This document shows, in pieces, positions 13,301-24,205 of a stretch of 64,000 bases of DNA. Each line of letters begins with the position of its first letter. Positions within the stretch are counted from its first letter, which is position 1. A program made the translations under genes and the position numbers. Source of the DNA: Datnioides undecimradiatus. Taxonomy: Eukaryota > Chordata > Actinopteri > Lobotiformes > Datnioididae. The stretch covers positions 11,604,686-11,668,685 of the forward strand of contig WARS01000033.1 in assembly GCA_008933995.1 (NCBI GenBank). Reading direction: 5' to 3'. The notes under the pieces were generated by a model. That model searched no databases and was not told where the DNA came from. It saw only the letters and a list, made by a program, of their open reading frames with translations.

Positions 13301-14698
13301 AGGATCCACAGATGAACACACGCTTTAATTTCCTGCCTGACTGAGGCCTCACCGGACAGCTAGAAAGGTGAAACAGGGTCAGGCCCACACCAACAGAAAG
13401 CTTGGCTTGTTATTGCACTACAGAAAGGATAGGAGCTCTCTTTAAAACACTGTACTGTCCAGCAGTGATGTTGTCATGTGTTTTTGGCTGGTGTCAAACA
13501 ATTTATCTCCTTAAGGTGCATTGCTCAGTGTGATACATCACATAAGCAAAGCATTTGAAGAATTTTATTAAGGAAATGGTATTTTGAGAAGATGACATCT
13601 CAATGTTCTGCCTGACATTAGTGATGCTGCAATGTCTTGTTTTGAGTGGCCGCTTGAGCTAATTTCTTACATGTCTGTGTAATGTCAGGTGGTGTGGTTT
13701 TCATCCTTTGGCCCAAAAGAGTAAAGAGGGCAAAGTTTGATCGAAATATAGTCTGAATGTTACAGTGTGCTATGAAAATTGAAGACTAGACTGAATTTCG
13801 GGTCAACAACAGTGGCTGAGAAAGTGTTGAAGTGAAAGAAATACCACATTATGAAAATATCCCATTGCAAGTTAAAAGTCCTGAATCATAGTAAGTAGGG
13901 GTAGAAGCAAAATAACATTACCAGTGAAATGTACCTTAAAAAGTACTCATTAGGCAGCAGAATACCTTCTCTTCATGAGTATTGCATTACATTATTGTAT
14001 TATTGTTGCTAATGCATTACAATGGTGCTATTAGTGGATATAATTTGAATAGCTGTCATGTGTTTAAGTAGTGAAGTCTACAGTTGCATCACATACCAAT
14101 ATTTTAGAAGTTGATTGAAATTTTTGTGTGCATAAAAGTGAAAAGTGAAAGTTACTCCCTTAGACGCCTCAGAACAGTGCAGTAGCCTTTACATTTGACA
14201 GTCTCATTCTCGGGGACAAATTCTTGGCACAGAACTCCAGGAATGTTATAATATTAGTATAAAAGTATATAGTATAAAATATAGTATAAAACAACTAGTA
14301 TGCTCTCCTGATCTCACAGACATTTACCTACTGACACTGGGGCTTCTCCACTGCTAAGACTGCTGTATGGTCTCTGGGTTGTAGTCGGTGATGATTTGTG
14401 ACATGAAGCTTGGGTCACTTGGAGTGCACCCCATACATTCTTTCTAATTCAGAATACTTTGAGTGAGATAAAGAAAATCTTTTCTTGCATGGTGAGAAAG
14501 TACATGTATTCACAGTGTAAGAATATTCGTATATAATCAAGTCAATTTAAACAGCTCAGAGAAAATTTCCACTTTCATGGAAAACAAATCTGAATTTATG
14601 AGACATTAAAACCATTAAAAATGCTTCTGCAAAATTAACACACTCAAAATATCCCAGAAGATGAGCTGGCTGCCTCGTTACATGTTGCGACTTTGCAA
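10396..14698. other. Gene desert with several enhancer-like blocks
   Basis: No ORF of note in more than 4 kb. Three blocks stand out by motif density. 10980-11215 has repeated ATAATTGG and TAATTG words. 12180-12300 has GATGACAGGTTG and TTTAATTAATG (12265-12275). 13265-13460 is more GC-rich. These are candidates for conserved noncoding elements by inference. The rest shows nothing. Confidence 0.3.
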
Positions 14699-14733
14699 CT
14701 CTCTCTCTCTCTCTCTCTCTGTTTCTCTCTCTC
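14699..14733. repeat. (CT)n pyrimidine tract
   Basis: Run of CT dinucleotides at 14699-14720, interrupted by GTTT, then CT again to 14733. Confidence 0.93.
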
Positions 14734-16789
14734 CTCAGTGCATGGGTGAGCAGATGAATAAGCTCCATGCCTAATTTACAGATGATTTCTCCCATTAATC
14801 TGCAGTCTGCAGATGTTGTTAATTTATTTTACTCCTCTAACCTCCTGTTGTCGCAGCTGTTGGAGGATGGGAAGGGGAACTGTGTGTGTGTGCATGTATG
14901 AGGGGGAGTGTTTTTGTGCGTGTATACATTACATATGTAGTGTCATTGTGAGCATATGCAGGTTTTTGCTCATGCACATGTGTCATTGTATGCGTAAATG
15001 CATGTTTGTGTGTGTTCGTACACGTGGATCCTGTGCCAATGTAGTGTGGTGTTAGGGCAAAAGGAACAGGTGGAGCACGGAGTGAGACATGCACAGCAAG
15101 CAAAGCCAGTTACGTCTCTTTGAACTGCAGCCACTACAGGACGTGACCAGACTCCATCGCTGCCAAATTCTACACACACAACTTTGAGAGTTTGTGTACG
15201 TTTGGGTTGGGGCTGATCAGAGACGACCCGAGTCACAAATCTGATGAGTTGCAAAAAATTATGCTCAAAAAATTATGCTTTCATTTATTGCTTGCCCCTG
15301 AGACCATCACTCTTTACATTATTGCTCATTTGCAGGTAACAGAGGCAGTGTGTTTAGCCATTCGTGGAAACAAAGTTTAGATGTTTCATACTGTTTTAAG
15401 CACTGGAAACTCATTGCCGTACAATATATGATGTCAACAAGGCCTTGTGGCAACAGCACTCCAAGATTTGTTGTCTTGCAAGACTAATTGAATCTTCATT
15501 GTCAATTCAGTGATACATAGTGACATACAACAAAAATTGTTGCTGTTATGTCAACATGATTGTTTTCCTCACCTTATCGTTGCCTCTCGCCCAATGTCAA
15601 CTTCCAGCTTATAAATGAATCAATGAAGACTAAATTTAGTTTTGTGAAGGCCATGTAATGATTTGTAGAAGACTCTGGGTCGACTATGGATGTCAGTGTG
15701 AAGACAGAATTAAGTTGTTACCACCATAAGAAAGAATTTGCATATGTGCATTGTATGGGTGTTTATGTTTATGTATTTCTTGTATATCCTCATGTTGAAA
15801 CTCAGTGTTTGTCAGTCCTCCTGGTTTGAAAGAGGACATACACAGATTGAGTGAAGACAGCTACAGATGGAGAAAACAACGTGTCTGTGTCAGTATGTGT
15901 TTGCACGTGTCTGCATACAGTATTGTTATACTTTCTCCTATTGGATATATACCATTAGATGGAAAGAAAAAGAAACGAACAGTGATGATCTCACTCAGTT
16001 AGTTGAGTTTCATTTTTAGATTCTGCGATTGATATCCCTGAAATGAAAACCTTGTTCATTTCAGAAAAGTTAATTCAGACGGTATCTACTGACAGTGGCT
16101 TTTACTTCTACAAGTTCTTCCTGGATGGGATATTAATGATATCAGCCTTGACTAATATAACAAACACTGCCATTATTCCTAACTTAAAATATGTATCAGT
16201 AAATCACTTTCGGTCTTTGCTATACATATTAATCAGTAATACACATGGTAACATTAAAACAGCTAGCTTACAAGTACTATGAATCTGGCTGGGGATAAGA
16301 AATCACTTGAGGTAGTATTTTTCTGTTTTATTCTGTTAATGTGTTAACTATCTTTAATCAAAATTGCCTATGCGGCATCCAGGAATAGCTTAGTAACTCA
16401 TTGAAGACACAGTGCTACAGAGATGCTAAACAGATGGAATCTGGGAAATATAGTTTCATAATTGTATCACTTATTCAGAAATTATTTACTGAGGTGGCAA
16501 CTAAATGTTTTCAGAAGTTGGAGGGGTTAGTGTCTACCAATCCCCCCACCCAGGTGTAGCTTGTGGCACAGTAAGTGATGTGTTTTATGGCAACAAGAGC
16601 AATGGTAAGAACAAAGGATTAAAAACACTGTATTGGGGTGATGTTTATATGCAGCGTGATTGAATAAATTAACATCAGCTAAGTCAATATGTTTCAGTAC
16701 TGTATTGTTTTGCCAAACTCAAAAGGACATTACAAGGAAGCAAAGAAACTGCTGCATTTCTTAAATTCTAAACACAAACCTCACACATG
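14734..16789. other. Noncoding; GT-rich cryptic repeats
   Basis: 14880-15020 is cryptically simple GTGTGT/CATGT sequence giving overlapping chance ORFs on both strands. The remainder is AT-rich without exons or recognisable repeats. Confidence 0.4.
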
Positions 16790-17160
16790 TGCTCTCATTG
16801 ATCCTCCTCTAAGCTTTCCCAACCTCCAAACTGAAAGGTTAAGAGCTAATCATATTGATAACTCATTGGCTCTATTGATCCTGCTCAGGAGTTAATTGGG
16901 TATTACTCATTAAAGTTTACTCTAATTAACTGAATTAGAAGCATTAGAAGCCTTAGCAGTGGCAGAGACAGTGCTTGTTATTATAGACTCACTAATTGCC
17001 TCTGGTGAAGGTTCCTCATTACCTCTGAAAACATCCATAGAAAATCTGGCAAGGTGTGAGTGAGCTGGGTTGAGAGAAGGGCACCGATCGGTCAAGTCTC
17101 TTTTTATCATCACAATCAACACTGGCTGTTTGTAATCAAAAGGCACAGCATGGGCTCAGC
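16790..17160. promoter_or_regulatory. Candidate conserved noncoding element
   Basis: Dense cluster of homeodomain-type cores: AGTTAATTGG (about 16891), TCTAATTAACTGAATTAG (16921-16938), CACTAATTGCC (about 16988) and repeated ATTGATCCT words. It lacks simple sequence and lacks coding potential. This pattern is typical of vertebrate developmental enhancers, but the call is inference without an alignment. Confidence 0.3.
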
Positions 17161-18084
17161 CAAAGTATGTCAGGACATCCTCTAAATGTGCACTAATTAG
17201 GAACAATGACTGACACGAGGAGAACAGCTTGAGGCTTCATCTCACAGCATGTGCCGATTTTATTGATAGCAGTGCTAGTTTTACCTGCGCTTTCTTCTCT
17301 GGATATACAATGTTTGTTTTCACCTAGGTGTACAGCACATGTCCGTGGCTATATTGACCTCTTAACCATTCCTCCCGCCATGTGGTGCCAATATTCAAAT
17401 GAGCATAAAATGCTTGCAGATGCTCCTGCAGAGTGAGGCTTCCATCAACAGCATTATGTATTTATGCAATAAAATAACATCCAAACAAATGTAATATCTT
17501 GTTTTGTATGTCCATGCTCTTTAAAACATGAATCTCTGTATGAAATGTAAACATCTGATTTTCTTTGAAAATAACTGACTGAAATCTGGGTGAACAATTT
17601 TTACTTTTTTATTTAAAGTGATTGAGAATCCATGAGAATAAGTTAAGTAATAAATGACTATCTTTAGCACTTAGATGACTCGCAAGTCTATAAAGCAGTT
17701 ACACAACATACAGTCAATTTAGGTCAGGTACATTATATTTCATATGTGTAATTGATTTCAAAATATCGTGATCAGTAAAGGAATTATGTTCAGCCTTAGC
17801 AAATAAAGGTTTGGTTTGAAAGGTTTGCTTTCTTTAGATCAAAAGTGAAATGACTTGACCTGAAAGAACACAGATGCTTATGTTGCAGTCATACTGGGCT
17901 TCTTACAGCGCATCTCCGTCATACAGTGTTTCACACCAGTTGCACAACCTGCTGCGGGGCTGACGCCCGAGGCAAATAAACGAAAACATGACAGAAACTG
18001 CATGAGCCAAAACTGCTCAAAAACAACCACAGTTTCCATGCTATCACCAACCTCAGTGATAGTGGAACTGTGGGTGGGTGTTAC
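17161..18084. other. Noncoding, nothing specific seen
   Basis: AT-rich with no supported gene. The minus-strand frame 17878-18204 reads through the candidate exon at 18085-18162, but its remainder shows no domain. Confidence 0.4.
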
Positions 18085-18162
18085 CTGGCAGCGAGCACGA
18101 ATGGCAGCAGTGGCTAGTGTATCATCTGAGCCCAGTGGAGCCAGTGAGGCCATATGCACAGA
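18085..18162 (-). CDS. Candidate 78-base internal exon
   Basis: On the minus strand a C-rich tract ending CCCCCCCTCAG (18163 upward) is a textbook acceptor. It is followed by exactly 26 codons and then CCAG followed by GTAACA, a good donor, at 18084. The exon would be phase 0-0 and encodes a short peptide with a SLAPLGSDDTLATAAIRARC core. No domain or family is recognised. The frame stays open on both sides, so the boundaries rest on splice consensus only. It could be an alternative exon of a large minus-strand gene, or chance. Confidence 0.3.
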
Positions 18163-20699
18163 CTGAGGGGGGGCTGAGCCACAGAACCCTGGTCCTGTGG
18201 TCAACTGCTTGGGCCAAACTGCCAGGCCATATGGAGATGAATAATGTGTGTCCTTTGAAAGAAACTCTGGACTCCCATTGCATGGTTCAGTGGTGTGTTA
18301 ACAAGAATTGATAGCTTAACCCTCTAGGTCCCAGTACAACTCTATACTGCTGCTGCAGTTCACTGAGAGCCATCACTTAAATGAACATCTACTCCATCCA
18401 AACAAACAGCTCTCTCTCTCAAAACCAGAATGAAAGTGACAATCACAAGTCACAGAGATACTGAGCTTTGTGTTAGTAGGCATTCAAAATAACAAAAAGA
18501 AGGTCAGCAGCAGGGGAACAAACAACAGCCATATGGAACAGAAAACAGTCTCTCTCTGGCAGTGAGACATTGATTACACGATGTGATTTTGAAAAACTTG
18601 AACTCACAGTGTCTTCATCACATCACAGAAAACAGACCTTAATGTTATGCGGTGTATTCCCACTTCTGGTTATTGATGAAAACTGCTACAATGGGAAACA
18701 CAATTTTCTGTGTTTTGATAAACTTGGAATGATTTTTCAATGTTTGATGCCTCTGGGTTATAGTGAAATATAGAACATACTATACACAAGAACAGACCTC
18801 ACGCTGTATGCATGGGGTTAATTTGAATTCTGTTGCATGATGGTAATGTCAGGTCTACAACACTGACGCTATACAGAGGTTAAACATTTTATACACACCT
18901 CAGAGGAATGCAATAAAACACAAGCACAAATTGCAGCCTCTACCATTAAGTTAAATAACATGCCTCTAAATCAGTTTCAACAAAAACTAAACACTCTGAT
19001 TTCACCACGTAGGATTTATTATCGGGCTGTTGTATTAGACTGCATTTGGCATGCATGTTGTCAGTATAACTTGGGGGGGTCTGAGAGTTGTTTTTTGTTT
19101 AAATAGAACTACCACTATCAAAGTGGTATTTGTTCTGAACAGCTATATTGGAAGGTGGAGTGAAAAGCCAGATATCATACAGAAGGGAGAGACATGATAT
19201 TCTTTAAATATGGAGATAACAGTCTCTCCTTGATGGCATTGATAGAGATGAATTTAGTGATTCACAATAAAAGTGACAGAAATAGACCTAAAGAGAGAGA
19301 AATTCAAAACTTGGTTTGACATGGGTGAGAATGTCTGATTGTCAGTTTGTGGAAGTTACAGAAATGGTTTGACACATAATCCAATGTCAGAAAGTTGTGG
19401 AGGGAGAATGTTTCCAGATCTATTCACTATCTGACAAGTGCTTCTGCAGAAGCATACTGGCTGCTTAACTGTCTGAAACAAGCAAGAAGCTTCAGGACAC
19501 TTCCAAGGTTATCCAACTCTACAAAACTCAAGACGTAACTTTACACTTTCACAGCACTGCAGTCATTAATTTTGTGTAGCCTTGACAAGTGAACAACCCC
19601 CTTGTGATTTATTTGTGTGACGGACCAGTGCAAGACCTACCACAAGCTGAAGCAGCTCTGTGTTAAGCTATGACATCTAAAAATTAAAAACAGAGCAGCG
19701 AAAGCATTGCATCACAAGGTAAGCTGTTGGACACTACGGCATGAAATGAACGCAAACACCAAACATAGACGGACTTAAAAAGAGTTATATGTTAAGAATT
19801 CATGATATTGACAAGGTAAGAGGTGGAACTCCTTGTCCGAGACAAGAATGCACAGGGAAGGAACTGTTTCTGTCGACCCCTGCATCTGTTTCAAAACTGT
19901 CCATTTATCAAAAGGAAAAATTACAGTGAAAGAAAAAAACAAGATTTTATTGTCATTCTGTGCAACAAAGCACAGCAATCATCTGTGCAGGCCAGTTGAA
20001 CTGGTGTTAGAATACTGCATGATAATAAGTGGCCCATTAGGAGCATAGGCGAGAGGTACCATGCTGTGCCGCTGTAACAGACTGAATAATCAAGATGCCT
20101 GCTCTGGCAGTAATAGAAGCTTTGCTGCACGGTGAAAATAGTCCATTTTGAATGAGATGCTAATCTGTGTGTGCAAGTGTGTATGAATGTGTGTGTATAG
20201 CTGAATAGATAAAATTGCCATTTTGAGCTTTGGGCACCATTTGGATGAATACCGTTGTTAAAGATTGAGTTTCTGGTTATTTTTATGTTGTAATTACTTT
20301 TATTGTTTTTGACTTGCACTGACTATTCTGAGCATGAACCCAGACTGTGAAATATGTTCAGTAGCTTTGTATATATAATCACAAAAATCATGTGAAATGT
20401 ATCCAATTCCTGACTAGGAGAAAAAATTAAATTATTTGATGTGAACCAAGGCTGACAAAAACACATATTGTGTAACTGACATTGAACACAAGCAAGACAA
20501 CTGAGAAATTCCAAACTAAATCAGAAACCTTTACCCTCTGTGACAGAAACAACATAGAGTAATTGAATGTGTTGACCACTATAAAACAGGCCCTGTCATG
20601 GCTTTGCATAAATAGTAACAGCAGTACCGAGTCTAAATGCTGCAAAAGCAAAAGTCAGGATTAACACTTTAAGCGAGGGATTTCAAAGACAAGTGTCAA
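18163..20699. other. Noncoding, nothing specific seen
   Basis: No supported gene. TTAACCC at 18316 and GGGTTAA at 18815 form a loose inverted pair about 505 bases apart (see rejected list). Short ORFs look random. Confidence 0.4.
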
Positions 20700-20960
20700 A
20701 TGTCACAGCATTTAAATAAAATTTAATTGGAGTGCCAGTGAGATGGAGAGGATTAAAGCCATTATTCATGGAAGTGCAAATAAGTTTGAGCTGGAGGTAG
20801 CATGTATTCTTTTGGATTGAACAAGCGCATTATTCTGGGAAAGTAAACCAACCATAGCTGCCATTTCCAGGGGCGATTGAAAGAATCCTATTTCAAATCC
20901 ACAGCCTGTCAGTATTCTGCCTTTGGCTCAGCAGTATCTCGTCATCACACATTTTCAGAC
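20700..20960. promoter_or_regulatory. Candidate conserved noncoding element
   Basis: Complex sequence with no simple repeats, containing TTTAATTGGAG (about 20722), GCCATTATTCATGG (about 20758) and ATTATTCTGGGAAAG (about 20829). It has no open frame. The resemblance to developmental enhancer cores is inference. Confidence 0.22.
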
Positions 20961-21903
20961 AAGAATTTCTACAGACAAGGATCATTTAATATGGAATTTC
21001 AGCTTTCCAAGATGAGTCTGCAGATGACCCTGAGCTGACCTCTATGGAGAGGTTAGAAAACCACAGGAATATGGTCCTCCAGAGATCAATAAAGTAATAT
21101 AATTTTATTGGCATTTATGTAAGTGCTCACACCACTTTAGGCGTTTTGCAATCATATAACTCCCATGTCCAGAGTCAAAGAACAGTATGTTGAAGCAGTT
21201 AAATCTGAACTGCTGACAGTGTTTCTTTCACTTTACTTTACTTTCTCTGCCAGCCACAGCTCAGGCTTCTGAGGATGTAATGAAAATAATATGGTAGCCA
21301 TCATAGACTCCTGTGCTGGATTCATTTTGACCCACTCAGGGTGTTATTTTGCAGTGCATAAACAACTCTGGCATTCATAAATAATACGTCTCCCTGGGTA
21401 AAAGAGACAGGCAGACATGAGGCCGGCTGGCAGATGCCGGCATTTTCATTTGGCACCTCATGAGTGTAGATGTCCCAGCTCTTTCTCTGACACTCTGCCT
21501 CTGACTCCTGCAGCCATCCATTTGTCTGTCAGTCTATGTGCCTGGGTTGTAAAAGGTAAAAGTCATACAACTCCGCCTGATATATATATCATAGCTGTTT
21601 TCATCTCAACACTTTCTTCTTCTAGATTTTCAAACATCTATTGTGGCAGTTGGGGTTGCTAATACTTTTGTGCTCCAGTGTTTGTGCCCTGCATACATCA
21701 CACAGACACAAAAAATGCAATGATTCATGTATGCACCGGAGAGTGTCACACGTCCTCCTCTCTATCTTCTCCTGCTGTGTTTGTCTCCTCACCACCGTAA
21801 CAGCCCCTTGTCAGAGTCAATCAACGACAACATCCCCGAAACTCTGTATTGTTCAAGGAAAGCAAAGGTAAACACCATCATTGGTCATGAATGAGATAAA
21901 CTG
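20961..21903. other. Noncoding, nothing specific seen
   Basis: Mixed sequence. A CTTTACTTTACTTT stretch lies at about 21230 and ATATATATAT near 21580. Short ORFs on the plus strand (21417-21662, 21641-21871) lack coding character. Confidence 0.4.
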
Positions 21904-22125
21904 TCATCGGAAAAAGGGCGATTTGTGGAAATATCTACTTCCAAAGCTACTCTCGTCCATTACCAGTTGCCTGTCATTGTCAGATCCCCACGTCTTGGTG
22001 TTCGCAGGGCTCCTTTCAGTTTTGTAATACCTTGCTCTCTCGCTTTCATCCATATGCATGTCTTGTTCAAAGTAATAAGGTATGACATCCTGAGCCTCTG
22101 CTGCTTTAGTGTCTACGTCAAGCAT
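21904..22125 (-). CDS. Coding-like small ORF, 73 codons
   Basis: Open frame of 73 codons starting at an ATG that directly follows an in-frame TAA and ending in TGA. The peptide is hydrophilic and acidic/basic, with a MHMDESERARYYKTERS stretch and a C-terminal SRYFHKSPFFR. It has varied codons and none of the low-complexity character of nearby chance frames. No signal peptide, membrane segment or known domain is seen. A donor-like AAG/GTATTA and CTG/GTAATG lie inside it, so it could be part of an exon. The product is unknown, and a chance frame is not excluded. Confidence 0.3.
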   Translation of the reverse strand: MLDVDTKAAEAQDVIPYYFEQDMHMDESERARYYKTERSPANTKTWGSDNDRQLVMDESSFGSRYFHKSPFFR

Positions 22126-22324
22126 TTATAGGTGTGAAAATTAAAATCAATGAAAATTTGTTACGGTTGAGCAAGTCAACGTTTGTAATCTTTATTCAAT
22201 GGTGCACTGAGTTTGTCAAAGCAAAGTTGGCTGTATGAAAAAAAAGGCCACTCCTAATTGTACTTCTGTTTGAGGTGATAAATTACAATGAAAAGTGAGT
22301 GGGCACATTTTCTGACTATTAGAT
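22126..22324. other. Noncoding spacer
   Basis: AT-rich DNA with nothing recognised. Confidence 0.4.
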
Positions 22325-22545
22325 AATCTTTTATCAGCTCCAGAAATGCAGAAATCTGCTGCATTGCTCACTTTTCCATCAGCACAACCTGAATACCTTT
22401 GGGTTTTGAGCTATTTATCGGACAAAACTAGCAATTTGTCACTTTGAACGTTGGGACTTCATGATGGACCATTTTTTCTTCATTTTTTGACATTTCACAG
22501 ACCGAACAATTAATCAATTAATAAGAAAAAAATTAATTGCTTTGG
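22325..22545. repeat. Teleost interspersed repeat with ATTAATCAATTAAT end
   Basis: This stretch resembles a widespread short teleost repeat in several ordered blocks: TTTGGGTTTTGAGCT, TATCGGACAAAACTAGCAAT, CTTGATGGACC-like CTTCATGATGGACC, TTTTTTGACATTTCACAGAC, and the terminal ACAATTAATCAATTAATAAG near 22505-22524. Recognition is from memory of fish genomes. No autonomous parent family is named. It is likely an old copy, because several blocks are altered. Confidence 0.6.
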
Positions 22546-24039
22546 AAGTAAGATGCCTCGACGTTATTAATCTCTGGCAGGTCAGAAGCACTGCGCTTTA
22601 ACCTTTCCTTTGGCATCAAACTGCAGAGATGATTACACCACAGAAAGATAGGAATACCTGGCACTACTGGGACGGTTGCATCTGTACTTGAGAGAGTCTG
22701 AAGGCCAAATCCCATCACACTGAACTCCTTTTGTAACCTACTCTTGCTCATACTTGCCAGGAATGGCTGCCAGGTGAGAGACACATCCTGCACTCGTCAT
22801 AAAAGGTCACACAGAGGTCTGCATCACAGATATGAAAGGTCAGCGTGACTTACCGCTGAGATTAAAGTGACCTGTCTCCACCCCAAGGAGAGAGTGATTA
22901 AGACCAAACCGCAGACAGCTTCAAGGCTTGGGCTGCTACAAAGTGGTCATTGATAGACAATGTGTCTATGTGTGGGTGCTCATGCATGCTATTGCTGACA
23001 CCTTGATGATAGTCACAGAAGTGTGAAATGAAATGAGGGCATGGCACACTTTTCACTTTTGAATCCACTGGAATTGTGAATCTCATCTATATCTGTATTT
23101 AAGGAGAAAGGAGAAAATAAAGAACTTGTGTGGTCTGTCATTTGAAAATCTGTCTTATGGTTCAATAATGCAGTCATAGTGGAAATGAAAAATTCTGGCA
23201 AGAGATTTTGCACTTTTGGATTGTATGAAAACAACAATCTTATGTCCTGGAAAGTACATTTGTGCCTTACTAACTTGTCTTCATAATAATATACAACAAA
23301 TATGACAAATATAAATGATGCATTACAACACATTACTTTACTTAGGTACATTAATTAACAACTCTTCCAGAATTTGTTGTTGATAAATGTATTTTTTAGG
23401 TGACAGGGTTGGTGAAGTAACATTGAGAAAAACTGGGTCAAAGCACAATATATGAGGTAAAATGTTGAAAACAGGCTACAAAAGCTATTTCGTAGCTATT
23501 CTGCCCTTGCCTGTGGTGTATGACCTCTGGCTTGACAGAGGGTTTTCCAGCAAACACCAGGGAAGCCGGTTTCTCAGTGTTGTTTGTTTACTGAAAAAAA
23601 TAAATGTGAACTGCAACACAGACTCGTCCTATGTGTCAATTCCATCTCAGCATTAAAATTGAGCTAGTGATTATAGATTAATGTTAAAGTCCCACTGACA
23701 TGCTAACCCAACTTGTACTGCAACATATTTACAACAAGTCTGAAAAGAGCAGCGCGGTCATAAGAGTCAGTGTTGTTTTAATAGCTGTTGTACTGACTTC
23801 AGGTTTTCAATCAAACAATACTGTTGTATCTAACTGGTAAAGACCTCATTAAGATTACAAACAAAAGTAGCCTGTAAGTACTTCATCTGCAGCAAATCTT
23901 CATGAACATCAGCTCAGGATAAAGTATAGGCTCACTTGTTTTTACAAAAATGAAAGTGACATCTGAATGTCTAAATTACGGTAATTAAGCATGACTCAGT
24001 GGGTGAATATACTGTATGAGATGCATCCTGTCACGGTCA
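22546..24039. other. Noncoding, nothing specific seen
   Basis: ORFs at 22533-22793 and 23013-23351 (minus) show no domain. No repeat or RNA gene recognised. Confidence 0.4.
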
Positions 24040-24205
24040 ATGTATCAAATTAAGAGCCATTGATAATTGTGTCAGACATTTTATCCTATTACCATTACCA
24101 TGATTGCCATTTGTTGTATTATTGACAATCTGTCACAAGCTCCATCACCATTTATAATTGACAACGGCTTAGCTTGAGCTTTTAAGCGGAGAATGTACAG
24201 CGTGA
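24040..24205. promoter_or_regulatory. Candidate conserved noncoding element with SOX-type motifs
   Basis: Contains repeated ACAAT/ATTGT cores: ATAATTGTGTC (24063), TTTGTTGTATTATTGACAAT (24110-24129) and TATAATTGACAACGG (24153-24167). There are two ATTACCAT/CATCACCAT words between them. TTGT...ACAA at 24111-24128 forms an imperfect palindrome. SOX proteins bind ATTGT-type cores. Enhancer function is inference. Confidence 0.33.

Noticed and set aside
16308-16319. TGAGGTAGTATT resembling the let-7 seed
   Set aside because: Similarity stops after about ten bases and no complementary arm for a precursor hairpin is found nearby.
18316-18821. TTAACCC...GGGTTAA pair suggesting a piggyBac-like MITE
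   Set aside because: Inverted similarity ends after seven bases including the TTAA target; insufficient for a terminal repeat.
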